Shown here: positions 1 to 8,357 of the stretch, one piece after another | How the letters are laid out: each line of letters starts with the position of its first letter | How positions within the stretch are numbered: position 1 is the stretch's first letter | Assembly: GCF_003945545.1 (NCBI RefSeq) | Contig: NZ_CP029617.1 | Location: 2,677,001 to 2,741,000, forward strand | Source: Streptomyces sp. WAC 01529 | GTDB lineage: Bacteria > Actinomycetota > Actinomycetes > Streptomycetales > Streptomycetaceae | Direction of reading: 5' to 3' | Length of the DNA stretch: 64,000 bases | Made by a program: the position numbers and the translations under genes | The notes under the pieces: generated by a model | The model's database searches: none | What the model saw: the letters and a program-made list of their open reading frames with translations, nothing else | What the model was told of the DNA's origin: nothing

Positions 1-423
1 CGCGAAGCCGGGGGCCTTGCGCCGGGCGGAGGCCAGCGCCGCGTTGCCGAGGCCGCCGCGGCCGCCCTGGCCCGCGATGAAGGTGGTGCCCTGGCCGACC
101 ATGTCGGCGAGGACGTTGCCCTCGCGGTCCATGACGACAGTGCCGTCGGGGACCGGCAGGACGAGGTCCTGGCCGTCCTTGCCGGAGCGGTTGTCACCGG
201 CGCCGGGCTGGCCGTTGGTGGCCTTGCGGTGCGGGCTGTGGTGGTAGTCGAGCAGGGTGGTGACGTCCTGGTCGACGACCAGGATCACGTCACCGCCACG
301 GCCGCCGTTGCCGCCGTCCGGGCCGCCGAGCGGCTTGAACTTCTCACGGTGAACGGAGGCACAGCCGTGGCCCCCGCTACCCGCGGCGACATGCAGCTCG
401 ACGCGGTCCACGAAGGTGGTCAT
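1..423 (-). CDS. obg: Obg/CgtA GTPase, N-terminal part (runs off the left edge)
   Basis: The first 141 residues of the ribosome-associated GTPase Obg are visible; the G domain and C-terminus lie outside the window. The start [12 protein letters not shown] is followed by the glycine-rich Obg fold ([13 protein letters not shown], then [10 protein letters not shown]), which is diagnostic of the family. Obg links 50S subunit maturation with GTP/ppGpp levels, and in Streptomyces it influences the onset of aerial growth. It is the last gene of the rplU-rpmA-obg operon. A strong hairpin lies in the 110-nt gap after rpmA and could reduce read-through into it. The ATG at 423-421 is the only sensible start. 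Confidence 0.95.
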   Translation of the reverse strand, partial: MTTFVDRVELHVAAGSGGHGCASVHREKFKPLGGPDGGNGGRGGDVILVVDQDVTTLLDYHHSPHRKATNGQPGAGDNRSGKDGQDLVLPVPDGTVVMDREGNVLADMVGQGTTFIAGQGGRGGLGNAALASARRKAPGFA

Positions 424-479
424 GGTTCAGTGCCTCCAGAAACGAACGTGCAGGGATGTCTCTTGCGTAACACGCGAAA

Positions 480-517
480 GGCGGACCCGCTTCCCCGCCG
501 GGGAAGTGAGGTCCGCC
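480..517 (-). terminator. Intergenic hairpin between rpmA and obg (attenuator or partial terminator)
   Basis: Arms ggcggacc (480-487) and ggtccgcc (510-517) enclose a second stem, cttcccc/ggggaag (490-496 and 500-506), and the pairing extends outward through cgcg. On the minus strand the hairpin is followed by a short T-containing run. Because obg lies directly downstream in the same direction, this is more likely a partial terminator or RNA-processing site that sets the obg:rpmA ratio than a complete stop. Confidence 0.55.
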
Positions 518-533
518 TCGCGAAAAGAACCGA

Positions 534-788
534 TCAGGCGACCGGAACGATGTTCACGACCTTGCGGCCACGGTGGGTACCGAACTCCACCGCACCGGCG
601 TCGAGCGCGAACAGCGTGTCGTCCTTGCCACGGCCGACGCCGGAGCCCGGGTGGAAGTGGGTGCCGCGCTGGCGGACCAGGATCTCACCGGCGTTGACGA
701 CCTGACCGCCGAAGCGCTTCACGCCGAGCCGCTGAGCATTGGAGTCGCGACCGTTCCGAGTGGACGATGCGCCCTTCTTGTGTGCCAT
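534..788 (-). CDS. rpmA: 50S ribosomal protein L27
   Basis: An 84-residue protein beginning [16 protein letters not shown], the classic L27 N-terminus, whose flexible tail reaches the peptidyl-transferase centre. The conserved [22 protein letters not shown] block follows. There is no cleavable Firmicute-type leader before the AHKKG sequence. The length is normal. It lies 14 nt behind rplU and upstream of obg, the universal order for this operon. Confidence 0.98.
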   Translation of the reverse strand: MAHKKGASSTRNGRDSNAQRLGVKRFGGQVVNAGEILVRQRGTHFHPGSGVGRGKDDTLFALDAGAVEFGTHRGRKVVNIVPVA

Positions 789-802
789 CTTGTCTCAGTC
801 CC

Positions 803-1123
803 TTACTTCGCAGCCGTGGGGATACCGGTGACCTTGATCGCCGTGTACTGCTGGCGGTGACCCTGGCGACGGCGGTAGCCGGTCTTGTTCTTGTACCGAA
901 GGATGTCGATCTTGGCACCCTTGTGGTGGTCCACGACCTCGGCGGTGACCTTGATACCGGCCAGCACCCACGGGTCGCTGGTCACGGAGTCGCCGTCGAC
1001 GACGAGCAGGGTCGAGAGCTCGACCGTGTCGCCAACCTTGGCCGTGGGAATCTTGTCAACCTCAACGATGTCGTCGACAGCAACCTTGTGCTGGCGACCA
1101 CCGCTGCGCACGATGGCGTACAC
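803..1123 (-). CDS. rplU: 50S ribosomal protein L21
   Basis: A 106-residue protein beginning [22 protein letters not shown], the L21 signature; the C-terminal [18 protein letters not shown] is also typical. L21 binds 23S rRNA domain I and is the first gene of the rplU-rpmA-obg operon. The upstream 150 nt or so (1124-1278) should carry the operon promoter and leader; I did not find a confident -10/-35 there. A terminator of the preceding PLD-like gene sits just beyond. Confidence 0.98.
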   Translation of the reverse strand: MYAIVRSGGRQHKVAVDDIVEVDKIPTAKVGDTVELSTLLVVDGDSVTSDPWVLAGIKVTAEVVDHHKGAKIDILRYKNKTGYRRRQGHRQQYTAIKVTGIPTAAK

Positions 1124-1278
1124 GCGGATCTCTCTCTCGCTCGGAACGGGACCCCCGCAGTCCAGCCACCCGCGAAAGCAGGCGGCCTCTCCCGACCCGG
1201 AAGCAGTGCCCGCGGTTCAGGAGGAAAAGGGTTTACAGGGGGCGGGCGTGCATAGGAACACGCCGACGGTCAAGGTTA

Positions 1279-1312
1279 CGGGGCCCGCCCTGAAGGGTCA
1301 AACCGGGCCCCG
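1279..1312 (-). terminator. Rho-independent terminator of the PLD-like gene
   Basis: Arms cggggcccg (1279-1287) and cgggccccg (1304-1312) form a 9-bp GC stem immediately after the stop codon of the 1322-2680 gene, with an inner ccct/aggg pairing in the loop. It separates that gene from the rplU operon. Confidence 0.65.
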
Positions 1313-1321
1313 CACCCCCGC

Positions 1322-2680
1322 TCACGTGGTCGGCTTCTCACCGTCCGGCGGCAGCGGCTTGACGCCCTTGCACAGGTCCGTCTTGTCGGCCGTGCCCGGC
1401 CAGGCCACGGCCCCCGTGCGGAGGAAGTGCGAGCGGTAGGTGTCGTGCACCGAGTCGTCGTCGACCTTGACGATCGCCTCGTCGTTCTCGCGCAGCGCGG
1501 GCGCCGTGTAGTTCTGCGAGCCGGTGAAGGAGACCTTGTTCCGCTTGCCGTCGTACATGCCGTCGATGAGCAGGTACTTCGAGTGGATGATGTAGGGCGT
1601 GATCAGCTTGGCGCCGGGGTTCAGCGGGTCCCTGTCGTCGTTGTAGCAGCGTACGGAGGGGCCGCCGGGCGTGTGGAGCTGCTCCCAGGTGCCGGGGGTG
1701 CCGCCCTGGCTCTTGGCGCTGTCCGTCTCGGCGTACAGGATGCTGACGTCGCAGCCGGCCTTCTTCAGGGAGACCAGCTTGTCGGCGATCTGCTTGCGCG
1801 TGATCTTGAAGATGGCGGCGCGGACCTTGGTGCGCTGCGTCACGCCCGCCGAGTCCCGGTAGGTGCACCGGATGTTGTTCATCACCGAGTACATGGTGTC
1901 GGTCTCGTTGACCGTGCCGTTGCGCGGGAAGAAGTACGCCTTGTAGCGGCCGCTGCTGACCGTGCGGTAGTCCCAGCCCTGCCACTGCTTGCCGAGCATG
2001 TCCGTGAAGTAGTCGGCGTACGCGTCGTACATGGCGGGGTTGTTCGGGAGCAGCAGCGCGTCGTTGAAGAACTTGGTGTGCGCGGACGGCGTCGAGTTCG
2101 ACGTGGTCTGCACGACGACGTCCCTGGCGCCCTCGACCTGCGAGAACAGCCAGAACTTGTTGTGCATGATCGACTTGCCGTACCGCGGGTCGCCCAGGCA
2201 GGACTTCCCGGTCGGGCAGAGCGTCACGAAGGACGGCCTGGTCTTGCTCGTGCCGAGCGCCTGCATGAGGCGTGCGTACGAGGCGTTGGTGGGCCGGTCG
2301 CTCTTGCTGGTCTCGTCGAGCAGGACCTGGACGTGCACGCCGCGCCGCTTGGCGGCGACGAGCGCGTCGACGATCGGGGCCTCCCACACGTGGTAGACCG
2401 CGACCTTGATCGTCGACCCCGGCACCGCGGCGTTCGTCAGTTCGATCAGCCGGGTGCGGATCGCGTGCTGCTGGTCGACGCCGCCCTTCGGGTCGTTGAA
2501 GATCGGGCCCTCGGTCCAGGTGGGCGTCGGCGTCGTGTCCGCGGAGGCGGTACCCACCGACCCCGCGGCCTGGATCCCCGCCGCCGACAGGACCGTGGCC
2601 AGCGCCACGGCCTGGCGTCCGCCCTTGACCGGCTTCACCGCACGGTGCCGTCCCGTGCCTCGCAGGCGCGTGTGCGCCAT
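1322..2680 (-). CDS. Exported phospholipase D-like (HKD superfamily) protein
   Basis: 452 residues. The first 48 or so form a signal peptide: a basic region (RGTGRHRAVKPVKGGR), a hydrophobic stretch, then an Ala-X-Ala-like end before the ADTTPTPT sequence. Two HKD motifs are present: HNKFWLFS near residue 171, with Ser at the usual Asp position, and a complete HSKYLLID near residue 363. Two HKD motifs in one chain form one active site in PLD-family phosphodiesterases. The substrate (phospholipid, nucleic acid or wall polymer) cannot be read from sequence. It is monocistronic, between the rplU and rne transcripts, with terminators on both sides. Confidence 0.85.
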   Translation of the reverse strand: MAHTRLRGTGRHRAVKPVKGGRQAVALATVLSAAGIQAAGSVGTASADTTPTPTWTEGPIFNDPKGGVDQQHAIRTRLIELTNAAVPGSTIKVAVYHVWEAPIVDALVAAKRRGVHVQVLLDETSKSDRPTNASYARLMQALGTSKTRPSFVTLCPTGKSCLGDPRYGKSIMHNKFWLFSQVEGARDVVVQTTSNSTPSAHTKFFNDALLLPNNPAMYDAYADYFTDMLGKQWQGWDYRTVSSGRYKAYFFPRNGTVNETDTMYSVMNNIRCTYRDSAGVTQRTKVRAAIFKITRKQIADKLVSLKKAGCDVSILYAETDSAKSQGGTPGTWEQLHTPGGPSVRCYNDDRDPLNPGAKLITPYIIHSKYLLIDGMYDGKRNKVSFTGSQNYTAPALRENDEAIVKVDDDSVHDTYRSHFLRTGAVAWPGTADKTDLCKGVKPLPPDGEKPTT

Positions 2681-2845
2681 CTGTCATCCCTCCCTGACGC
2701 GGGCGCGCCGTCTCCCCACACGCGCACTCACGTCGCTGTTCAACCGTCAGACCGCATGAGTTTTACAGGTGTTGCTCTTGTGCTCAAAGGCGAGGGTGGC
2801 CGCTTCACGCTTTCGAGCAGTGCGGGGCCGTTTCCCGGACACGGC

Positions 2846-2888
2846 GGTGCCCCCCTGCTCAGGCCGCACGGCCGAACAGGGGGGCACC
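2846..2888 (-). terminator. Terminator after the RNase E/G gene
   Basis: Perfect 12-bp arms ggtgcccccctg (2846-2857) and caggggggcacc (2877-2888), with a further ggccg/cggcc pairing in the loop, lie 14 nt past the rne stop codon. Confidence 0.75.
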
Positions 2889-2901
2889 GGTCGCGAAGGG
2901 G

Positions 2902-5900
2902 TCAGCCCTCGCTCGAGGCGTCGGCCGAGACGCCGGACGGCGTCTGCTCCGCCGCCGCGGCCTTCTTCGCCGTCGTCTTCGACGCCTTCTTGGCCGTCGT
3001 CTTCTTCGCGGCCGTCTTCTTGGCCACGGTCTTCTTAGCCGCCGTCTTCTTGGCGGGCGCCTTCTTGGCGGCCTTACGCGCCGTCTTCTTGGCCGGAGCC
3101 GCTTCCCCGGCCGGGGCCTCGGCCTCGGCAGCGGGCTGCTCCGGCTCTGCCTTCGCGGGCTCCGCCTTCACGGGCGCGGCCTTCTCCGCCGAAGGGACGA
3201 CCACGACGGCCGCCTCCTCGGACGCGGTCGGCGCGGTGGCCTTGCGCACCGCGCGGCGGCGCGGACGGGCCGGAGCGGCGTCGGCGACGGGCGCCTCGGC
3301 CACGGGCTCGGCCACCGGCTCGGCGGCGGGCTCGGCCTTGGGCGCCGGGGCCACGACGACCTCGGCGGCCTCGGGCTCGGCGCTCTGCGCGGTCTTCGGC
3401 GAACCGGCGGGCGACGTCGCCTTGCGGACGGCACGACGGCGCGTACGTCCCTTCGGCGCGGCGTCCGCGGTGTCCGTGGCGACCGTGGCGTTCGCGGCGG
3501 GAGCCTCGGCCTGCGCCTCGTGGGCCTCATGCGCCTCGTGCGCCGCCTCGACGGCCTCCGGGGTGCCGACCATCGGGTCCTCGGCGGCCGGGGCCGCGGT
3601 GCGGGCGACGTCGGACTCGACGACCGGGACCTCGGCCTCGGCGGCCTCCGCCTCGGCCTTCGCGGCCTTCTCCGCGGCCCTCTCGGCCGCCTTCGCCCGC
3701 TTGCCCGACCGCTTGGAGGGCTCCGCCTTCGGAGCCTCCGGCGCCTCCTGCGCCTCATCAGGCACGGTCTCCGCGCGCGGGGCACCCGCGGGGGCCGAGG
3801 CCCGCCGCGTCGCCCTGCGCCGGGAGCGGCCACCGCGCGAAGCGGCGGCCTCGGCCTCGGCCGCGCTGCTGTACAGCTCCTCGTCGGGCACGAACTCGGG
3901 CTCGGGCAGCGCCACCGGAGCGGCGGCCTCCGCCGCGACCTCTTCCTCGGTCTCGATCACATCGGCATCGACGACGTCGGCCTCGTGCTCGTGGCCGTGC
4001 TCGTGGTCCTGGTGGTCCGCGCCGGCCCGGCCGCGCTTCTTGCGCTTGCCGCCACCACCTGCGGAGGTCGGCTGTTCCATGTGCACGATGACGCCGCGGC
4101 CGTTGCAGTGCACGCAGGTCTCGGAGAAGGACTCCAGGAGCCCCTGGCCGACACGCTTGCGGGTCATCTGGACCAGGCCCAGCGAGGTGACCTCGGCGAC
4201 CTGGTGCTTCGTACGGTCGCGTCCGAGGCATTCGAGCAGGCGGCGCAGGACCAGGTCGCGGTTGGACTCCAGGACCATGTCGATGAAGTCGATGACGACG
4301 ATGCCGCCCAGGTCGCGCAGGCGCAGCTGGCGCACGATCTCCTCGGCCGCTTCGAGGTTGTTCCTCGTCACGGTCTCTTCGAGGTTGCCGCCCTGACCGG
4401 TGAACTTGCCGGTGTTGACGTCGACGACGATCATCGCCTCGGTCTTGTCGATCACCAGCGAGCCGCCGCTCGGCAGCCAGACCTTGCGGTCCAGGGCCTT
4501 CGCGAGCTGCTCGTCGATCCGGTACGTCGCGAAGACGTCGACCTCGGACGTCCACCGCGAGAGGCGGTCGGCCAGGTCGGGCGCGACGTGCGAGACGTAT
4601 CCGTGGATGGTCTGCCAGGCGTCGTCACCGCTGACGATGACCTTGGAGAAGTCCTCGTTGAAGATGTCGCGGACCACGCGGACGGTCATGTCCGGCTCGC
4701 CGTAGAGCAGGCCCGGCGCGCTCGTGGAGGCCGCCTTCGACTTCTTCTGGATCTCCTCCCACTGACCCTGCAGACGCTCGACGTCACGGCGCAGCTCGTC
4801 CTCGCTCGCGCCCTCGGCGGCGGTGCGCACGATGACGCCCGCGTCCTCGGGGACGATCTTCTTGAGGATGGTCTTCAGACGCGCGCGCTCGGTGTCGGGC
4901 AGCTTGCGGCTGATGCCGGTCATCGACCCCTCGGGGACGTAGACCAGATAGCGGCCGGGCAGCGAGACCTGGCTGGTCAGGCGGGCGCCCTTGTGGCCGA
5001 TCGGGTCCTTCGTGACCTGTACGAGGACCGACTGGCCGGACTTGAGGGCGGACTCGATGCGGCGCGGGCCGTTGGCCATGCCGAGCGCCTCGAAGTTGAC
5101 CTCACCGGCGTACAGGACCGCGTTGCGGCCCTTGCCGATGTCGATGAACGCGGCCTCCATGGACGGCAGCACGTTCTGGACCTTGCCCAGGTAGACGTTG
5201 CCGACGTAGCTGGTGGCCTGCTCCTTGTTGACGTAGTGCTCGACGAGCACGTTGTCTTCCAGGACGCCGATCTGGGTGCGCTCGCCGTTCTGGCGTACGA
5301 CCATCACGCGCTCGACGGCCTCGCGGCGCGCCAGGAACTCGGCCTCGGTGATGATCGGGACGCGGCGGCGGCCCTGCTCGCGGCCCTCGCGGCGGCGCTG
5401 CTTCTTGGCCTCCAGGCGGGTCGAGCCCTTGATGGACTGGACCTCGTCGGCGCCGGTGCCCAGCTCGCGCTCCGGGTCCTTCGCACGCCGCTCGCGCGGC
5501 TCGCGGACCTTGACGACCGTGCGCTCGGGGTCGCTGTCGCCCGGCTCGCCCTCGGGGGAGTCACCGGCGCGACGGCGGCGGCGACGGCGCCGACGGCTGC
5601 TGCTCGAACCGGAGCCGCCGTTGTCCGAGGCCGAATCCTCGGTGTCCGCGCTGTCGTCGGCGTCCTCGGCGTCCTCGGCGGTCTGCTCCGCGGTGTCCTC
5701 GGCGTCCTGCTCCGCCTGCTCGGCGGCGGTGTCGTCGTCGGACTCGGCTCCGGCGTCGTGCTGCTCGCCGTCCTGGTCGGCCAGGTCACCGCGGCGACGG
5801 CGGCGGCCACCGCGACGGCGCCGACGGCCCTGGCGCTCGCCGGCCTCCTCCGCGTCGTCATCGGAGTCGGCCTGCTCGGCCGCGGTCTCCTCGGCCTCTT

Positions 5901-7272
5901 CGGCGGGCTGCTGCTCGGCGGCCTTGGCGGGCTCCCGCTCCTCGGCGGCGGGCTGCTCCTCCGCGGCCCGACGGCGGCGGCGACGGCGCGGGGACGTCTC
6001 CTCCTCCGCCACGGGGGCGGCGGGCTCCTCGACGACGGACTCCTCCGCGGCCTCGGCGGCGGCCGCGGCCGCGGCGCTCTCCGGGGTCTGGAACATCGGC
6101 GCGGCGAACACCGGCGCCTGGAAGACGGCGACGGCGGGACGTGCGGGCTTGCGGCCGTTGCCCTCACCGGAGGCGTCGGCGCTCTGTGCCTTGCGGGCCT
6201 TGTGACCGGCGGGCGCGGAGAATCCGACGGCCGCGGTCTTACGGGTGGCGCGGCGGCGACGGCCACGGGGGGCGTCGTCCTCCGCGGGCTCGGCTTCCTC
6301 GACCGGCGCGGGCTGCGCGGACTGCGCGGGCGCCTCCGCCTCGGCCTTCTCGTCAGCCTTGCCGGGCTTGTCGGCCTGCTCGGCGGCCTGCGGCGCACCG
6401 GCGGGCGCGGAGGCCCGACGGCTGGCACGGCGACGCGCACGCGGCGCGGGAGCTGCCTCCTCGGCCTCCTCAACGGCGGGAGCCTCGGCGGGCACGGCGA
6501 CCTCAGCGGCAGCCGAAACGGCCTCAGCCACCTCGGCACCCTGCGGCGCACCGGCGGGCGCGGAGGCCCGACGGCTCGCACGACGACGCGCACGCGGCGC
6601 CGGAGCAGCCTCCTCGACCTCCTCGGCCTCTTCCGCAACGGGGGCGGGAGCCTCGGCAGGCTCCGTCACCTCAGCGGCCTGCGGCGCACCGGCGGGCGCG
6701 GAAGCGCGACGGCTCGCACGGCGACGCGCACGGGGCGCGGGAGCTGCCTCCTCGGCCTCCTCAACGGCGGGAGCCTCGGCGGGCACGGCGACCTCAGCGG
6801 CAGCCGAAACGGCCTCAGCCACCTCGGCACCCTGCGGCGCACCGGCAGGCGCGGAGGCGCGGCGGCTGGCACGACGACGCGCACGCGGCGCCGGAGCAGC
6901 CTCCTCGGCCTCCCCGGCCTCCTCGGCAACAGGCGCGGGAGCCTCAGCGGGCTCCGTCACCTCGGCGGCCTGCGGCGCACCGGCGGGCGCGGAAGCGCGA
7001 CGGCTCGCACGGCGGCGTGCACGCGGCGCGGGAGCCGCCTCCTCGGCGGCGGCCACCTCGTCGGTCTCCTCGACCTCTGAGACGTCCGCGGAGACGTCCC
7101 CGGTGATGTCTTCGGCGGCGGGGGTGGCCGGTATGGCCGGGGCCGCGGCCTCCGTGGTGCCCGCGGGCGGTCCCGCGGGACGCGACGCGGCGCGGCGCCT
7201 GCGGCGCGGCGGCAGAGTGTCGCTGGGGGTGTTGTTCTGCGAGCCCTCAGTGGGTTCGGTCGGCTCAAGCAT
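2902..7272 (-). CDS. rne: Ribonuclease E/G family endoribonuclease, repeat-expanded
   Basis: 1456 residues, larger than most actinobacterial RNase E proteins. The catalytic half runs from about residue 650 (REAVERVMVVRQNGERTQIG), through an S1-like RNA-binding region, to the DNase-I-like core with the two metal-binding aspartates in VDVNTGKF (near 947) and VIDFIDM (near 994), then the Zn-link CVHCNGRG (near 1053). Residues 1-640 are low-complexity Ala/Glu/Arg sequence containing five copies of an RARRRASRRASAPAGAP unit; the C-terminal 400 residues are similar and end in a histone-H1-like KKTAAKK tail. These arms probably tether RNA and partner proteins such as PNPase, by analogy with S. coelicolor RNase ES. 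It is monocistronic, 236 nt from the upstream gene. Confidence 0.95.
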   Translation of the reverse strand: MLEPTEPTEGSQNNTPSDTLPPRRRRRAASRPAGPPAGTTEAAAPAIPATPAAEDITGDVSADVSEVEETDEVAAAEEAAPAPRARRRASRRASAPAGAPQAAEVTEPAEAPAPVAEEAGEAEEAAPAPRARRRASRRASAPAGAPQGAEVAEAVSAAAEVAVPAEAPAVEEAEEAAPAPRARRRASRRASAPAGAPQAAEVTEPAEAPAPVAEEAEEVEEAAPAPRARRRASRRASAPAGAPQGAEVAEAVSAAAEVAVPAEAPAVEEAEEAAPAPRARRRASRRASAPAGAPQAAEQADKPGKADEKAEAEAPAQSAQPAPVEEAEPAEDDAPRGRRRRATRKTAAVGFSAPAGHKARKAQSADASGEGNGRKPARPAVAVFQAPVFAAPMFQTPESAAAAAAAEAAEESVVEEPAAPVAEEETSPRRRRRRRAAEEQPAAEEREPAKAAEQQPAEEAEETAAEQADSDDDAEEAGERQGRRRRRGGRRRRRGDLADQDGEQHDAGAESDDDTAAEQAEQDAEDTAEQTAEDAEDADDSADTEDSASDNGGSGSSSSRRRRRRRRRAGDSPEGEPGDSDPERTVVKVREPRERRAKDPERELGTGADEVQSIKGSTRLEAKKQRRREGREQGRRRVPIITEAEFLARREAVERVMVVRQNGERTQIGVLEDNVLVEHYVNKEQATSYVGNVYLGKVQNVLPSMEAAFIDIGKGRNAVLYAGEVNFEALGMANGPRRIESALKSGQSVLVQVTKDPIGHKGARLTSQVSLPGRYLVYVPEGSMTGISRKLPDTERARLKTILKKIVPEDAGVIVRTAAEGASEDELRRDVERLQGQWEEIQKKSKAASTSAPGLLYGEPDMTVRVVRDIFNEDFSKVIVSGDDAWQTIHGYVSHVAPDLADRLSRWTSEVDVFATYRIDEQLAKALDRKVWLPSGGSLVIDKTEAMIVVDVNTGKFTGQGGNLEETVTRNNLEAAEEIVRQLRLRDLGGIVVIDFIDMVLESNRDLVLRRLLECLGRDRTKHQVAEVTSLGLVQMTRKRVGQGLLESFSETCVHCNGRGVIVHMEQPTSAGGGGKRKKRGRAGADHQDHEHGHEHEADVVDADVIETEEEVAAEAAAPVALPEPEFVPDEELYSSAAEAEAAASRGGRSRRRATRRASAPAGAPRAETVPDEAQEAPEAPKAEPSKRSGKRAKAAERAAEKAAKAEAEAAEAEVPVVESDVARTAAPAAEDPMVGTPEAVEAAHEAHEAHEAQAEAPAANATVATDTADAAPKGRTRRRAVRKATSPAGSPKTAQSAEPEAAEVVVAPAPKAEPAAEPVAEPVAEAPVADAAPARPRRRAVRKATAPTASEEAAVVVVPSAEKAAPVKAEPAKAEPEQPAAEAEAPAGEAAPAKKTARKAAKKAPAKKTAAKKTVAKKTAAKKTTAKKASKTTAKKAAAAEQTPSGVSADASSEG
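6387..7050. repeat. Five in-frame repeats within the RNase E N-terminal arm, alternating 153/138 bp
   Basis: The 9-mer cctgcggcg recurs at 6387, 6540, 6678, 6831 and 6969: spacings 153, 138, 153, 138, giving a 291-bp (97-codon) higher-order period. Each unit encodes an arginine-rich RARRRASRRASAPAGAPQ block plus an acidic Ala/Glu/Pro linker of two alternating lengths. All spacings are multiples of 3, so copy-number changes would keep the frame. Near-identity at the DNA level points to recent duplication or gene conversion. Confidence 0.9.
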
Positions 7273-7508
7273 GCGGGCGGTTCTCCCGTCACGCTCCCGG
7301 GCGCCGCGCCTTGTCCGTGATGTCCGCGGCTCGCGCTAGATGCGCGGGGCCGCCATCCGGGGGCGTGGGCGCCGCACGGGAGCTCTCTATGTCTTGTCTC
7401 GCCGGTTCCGTACGCCCAAATGCGGACGGCCTGGCGAAAGTCTCGGTCAGTGCGCTGCCCGACCCAGGTGGCTCCCGAGTACAAGGGCTGCGCTTCGACG
7501 TACGTCCC

Positions 7509-8309
7509 TCAGCGGGGGCCTTCCGGCGCCGGCGCCTTCGCGGCGGCAGATACGGCGGCCGTGGGTGGGGCGGCCGTGACTGCCTCGCGGTCGGGCGCGA
7601 GCGGGTCGGTCACCGTGCCGGTCTCTTCATCGAAAAGCCCCTGCGCCAGCCTGGTCACCGCTGCGGGGACCGGCGGCGCCAGGTCGGCCACAGCTCGGAG
7701 ACCGGACAGGACGTCGTCAGGTCGTACGGCAGGTGTCACGTGCCGAACAACCAGCCGCAGTATCGCACAGGGCTTGTCGCTCGGCCTATCAGTGCCGCGC
7801 GCGGCCGCCTCACCATCGGTGACCGCTTCCAGGCTCACGACGGCCTCGCGCGCGTCGAAGGTGCGCATGCCGCTCTTCGTGCGGCGCTGGACCTCGACCT
7901 TCTCGGCGGCGCGGAACACCTCCGCCGCCTGCTGTGCCCGCGCGGGCTCCACGCCGTCGAGGCGCAGCTCCCAGACGGAGGCGGTCAGCCGGTCGGCGAG
8001 GCCCGAGGTACGGGACTCGACGGCGTCGGTGATGTCCAGACCGTCCGGCAGCGACTCGTTCAGCAGCTCGCGCAGCTGGTCGGGGTCGCGCGGCGCGGTG
8101 AGCGCGATCTCCAGGTACTCGGCCTCACTGCCCGTGCCGGTGGGTGCGGCATTGGCGTACGACACCTTCGGGTGCGGGGTGAACCCCGCCGAGTACGCCA
8201 TGGGCACCTCGGCGCGGCGCAGCGCACGCTCGAAGGCGCGCTGGAAGTCACGGTGGCTGGTGAACCGGAGGCGGCCGCGCTTGGTGTAGCGCAGGCGGAT
8301 GCGCTGCAC
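7509..8309 (-). CDS. TIGR03936 family radical-SAM-associated protein (DUF2344)
   Basis: 266 residues with the family opening IRLRYTKRGRLRFTSHRDFQRAFERALRRA and the GFTPHPKVSYANAAPTG block. The family is nearly always encoded beside, or fused to, a TIGR03960 B12-binding radical-SAM protein; the partner here is 10269-12194, two genes upstream on the same strand. Its own biochemical role is not established to my knowledge. The start is a GTG at 8309; an in-frame stop lies 16 codons upstream, so no much longer form is possible. The last 30 codons are Ala/Pro-rich. Confidence 0.85.
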   Translation of the reverse strand: MQRIRLRYTKRGRLRFTSHRDFQRAFERALRRAEVPMAYSAGFTPHPKVSYANAAPTGTGSEAEYLEIALTAPRDPDQLRELLNESLPDGLDITDAVESRTSGLADRLTASVWELRLDGVEPARAQQAAEVFRAAEKVEVQRRTKSGMRTFDAREAVVSLEAVTDGEAAARGTDRPSDKPCAILRLVVRHVTPAVRPDDVLSGLRAVADLAPPVPAAVTRLAQGLFDEETGTVTDPLAPDREAVTAAPPTAAVSAAAKAPAPEGPR

Positions 8310-8357
8310 CGCGGGTGCGGGCGGCGGGCCTTCGGGCTGTCGCTTGCCCAGTGTCGT

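Noticed and set aside
6387..7050. CRISPR-like array
   Set aside because: Spacing is regular but the repeats encode a continuous protein in frame, and the spacers are themselves repeated; this is a coding tandem repeat.
3520..7080. A 1186-codon open frame on the plus strand, antisense to the RNase E gene
   Set aside because: It is a shadow of the GC-rich repeats. It has no domain, only Leu/Arg/Gly/Ala runs, and its frame is the complement of the convincing rne frame with all catalytic motifs.
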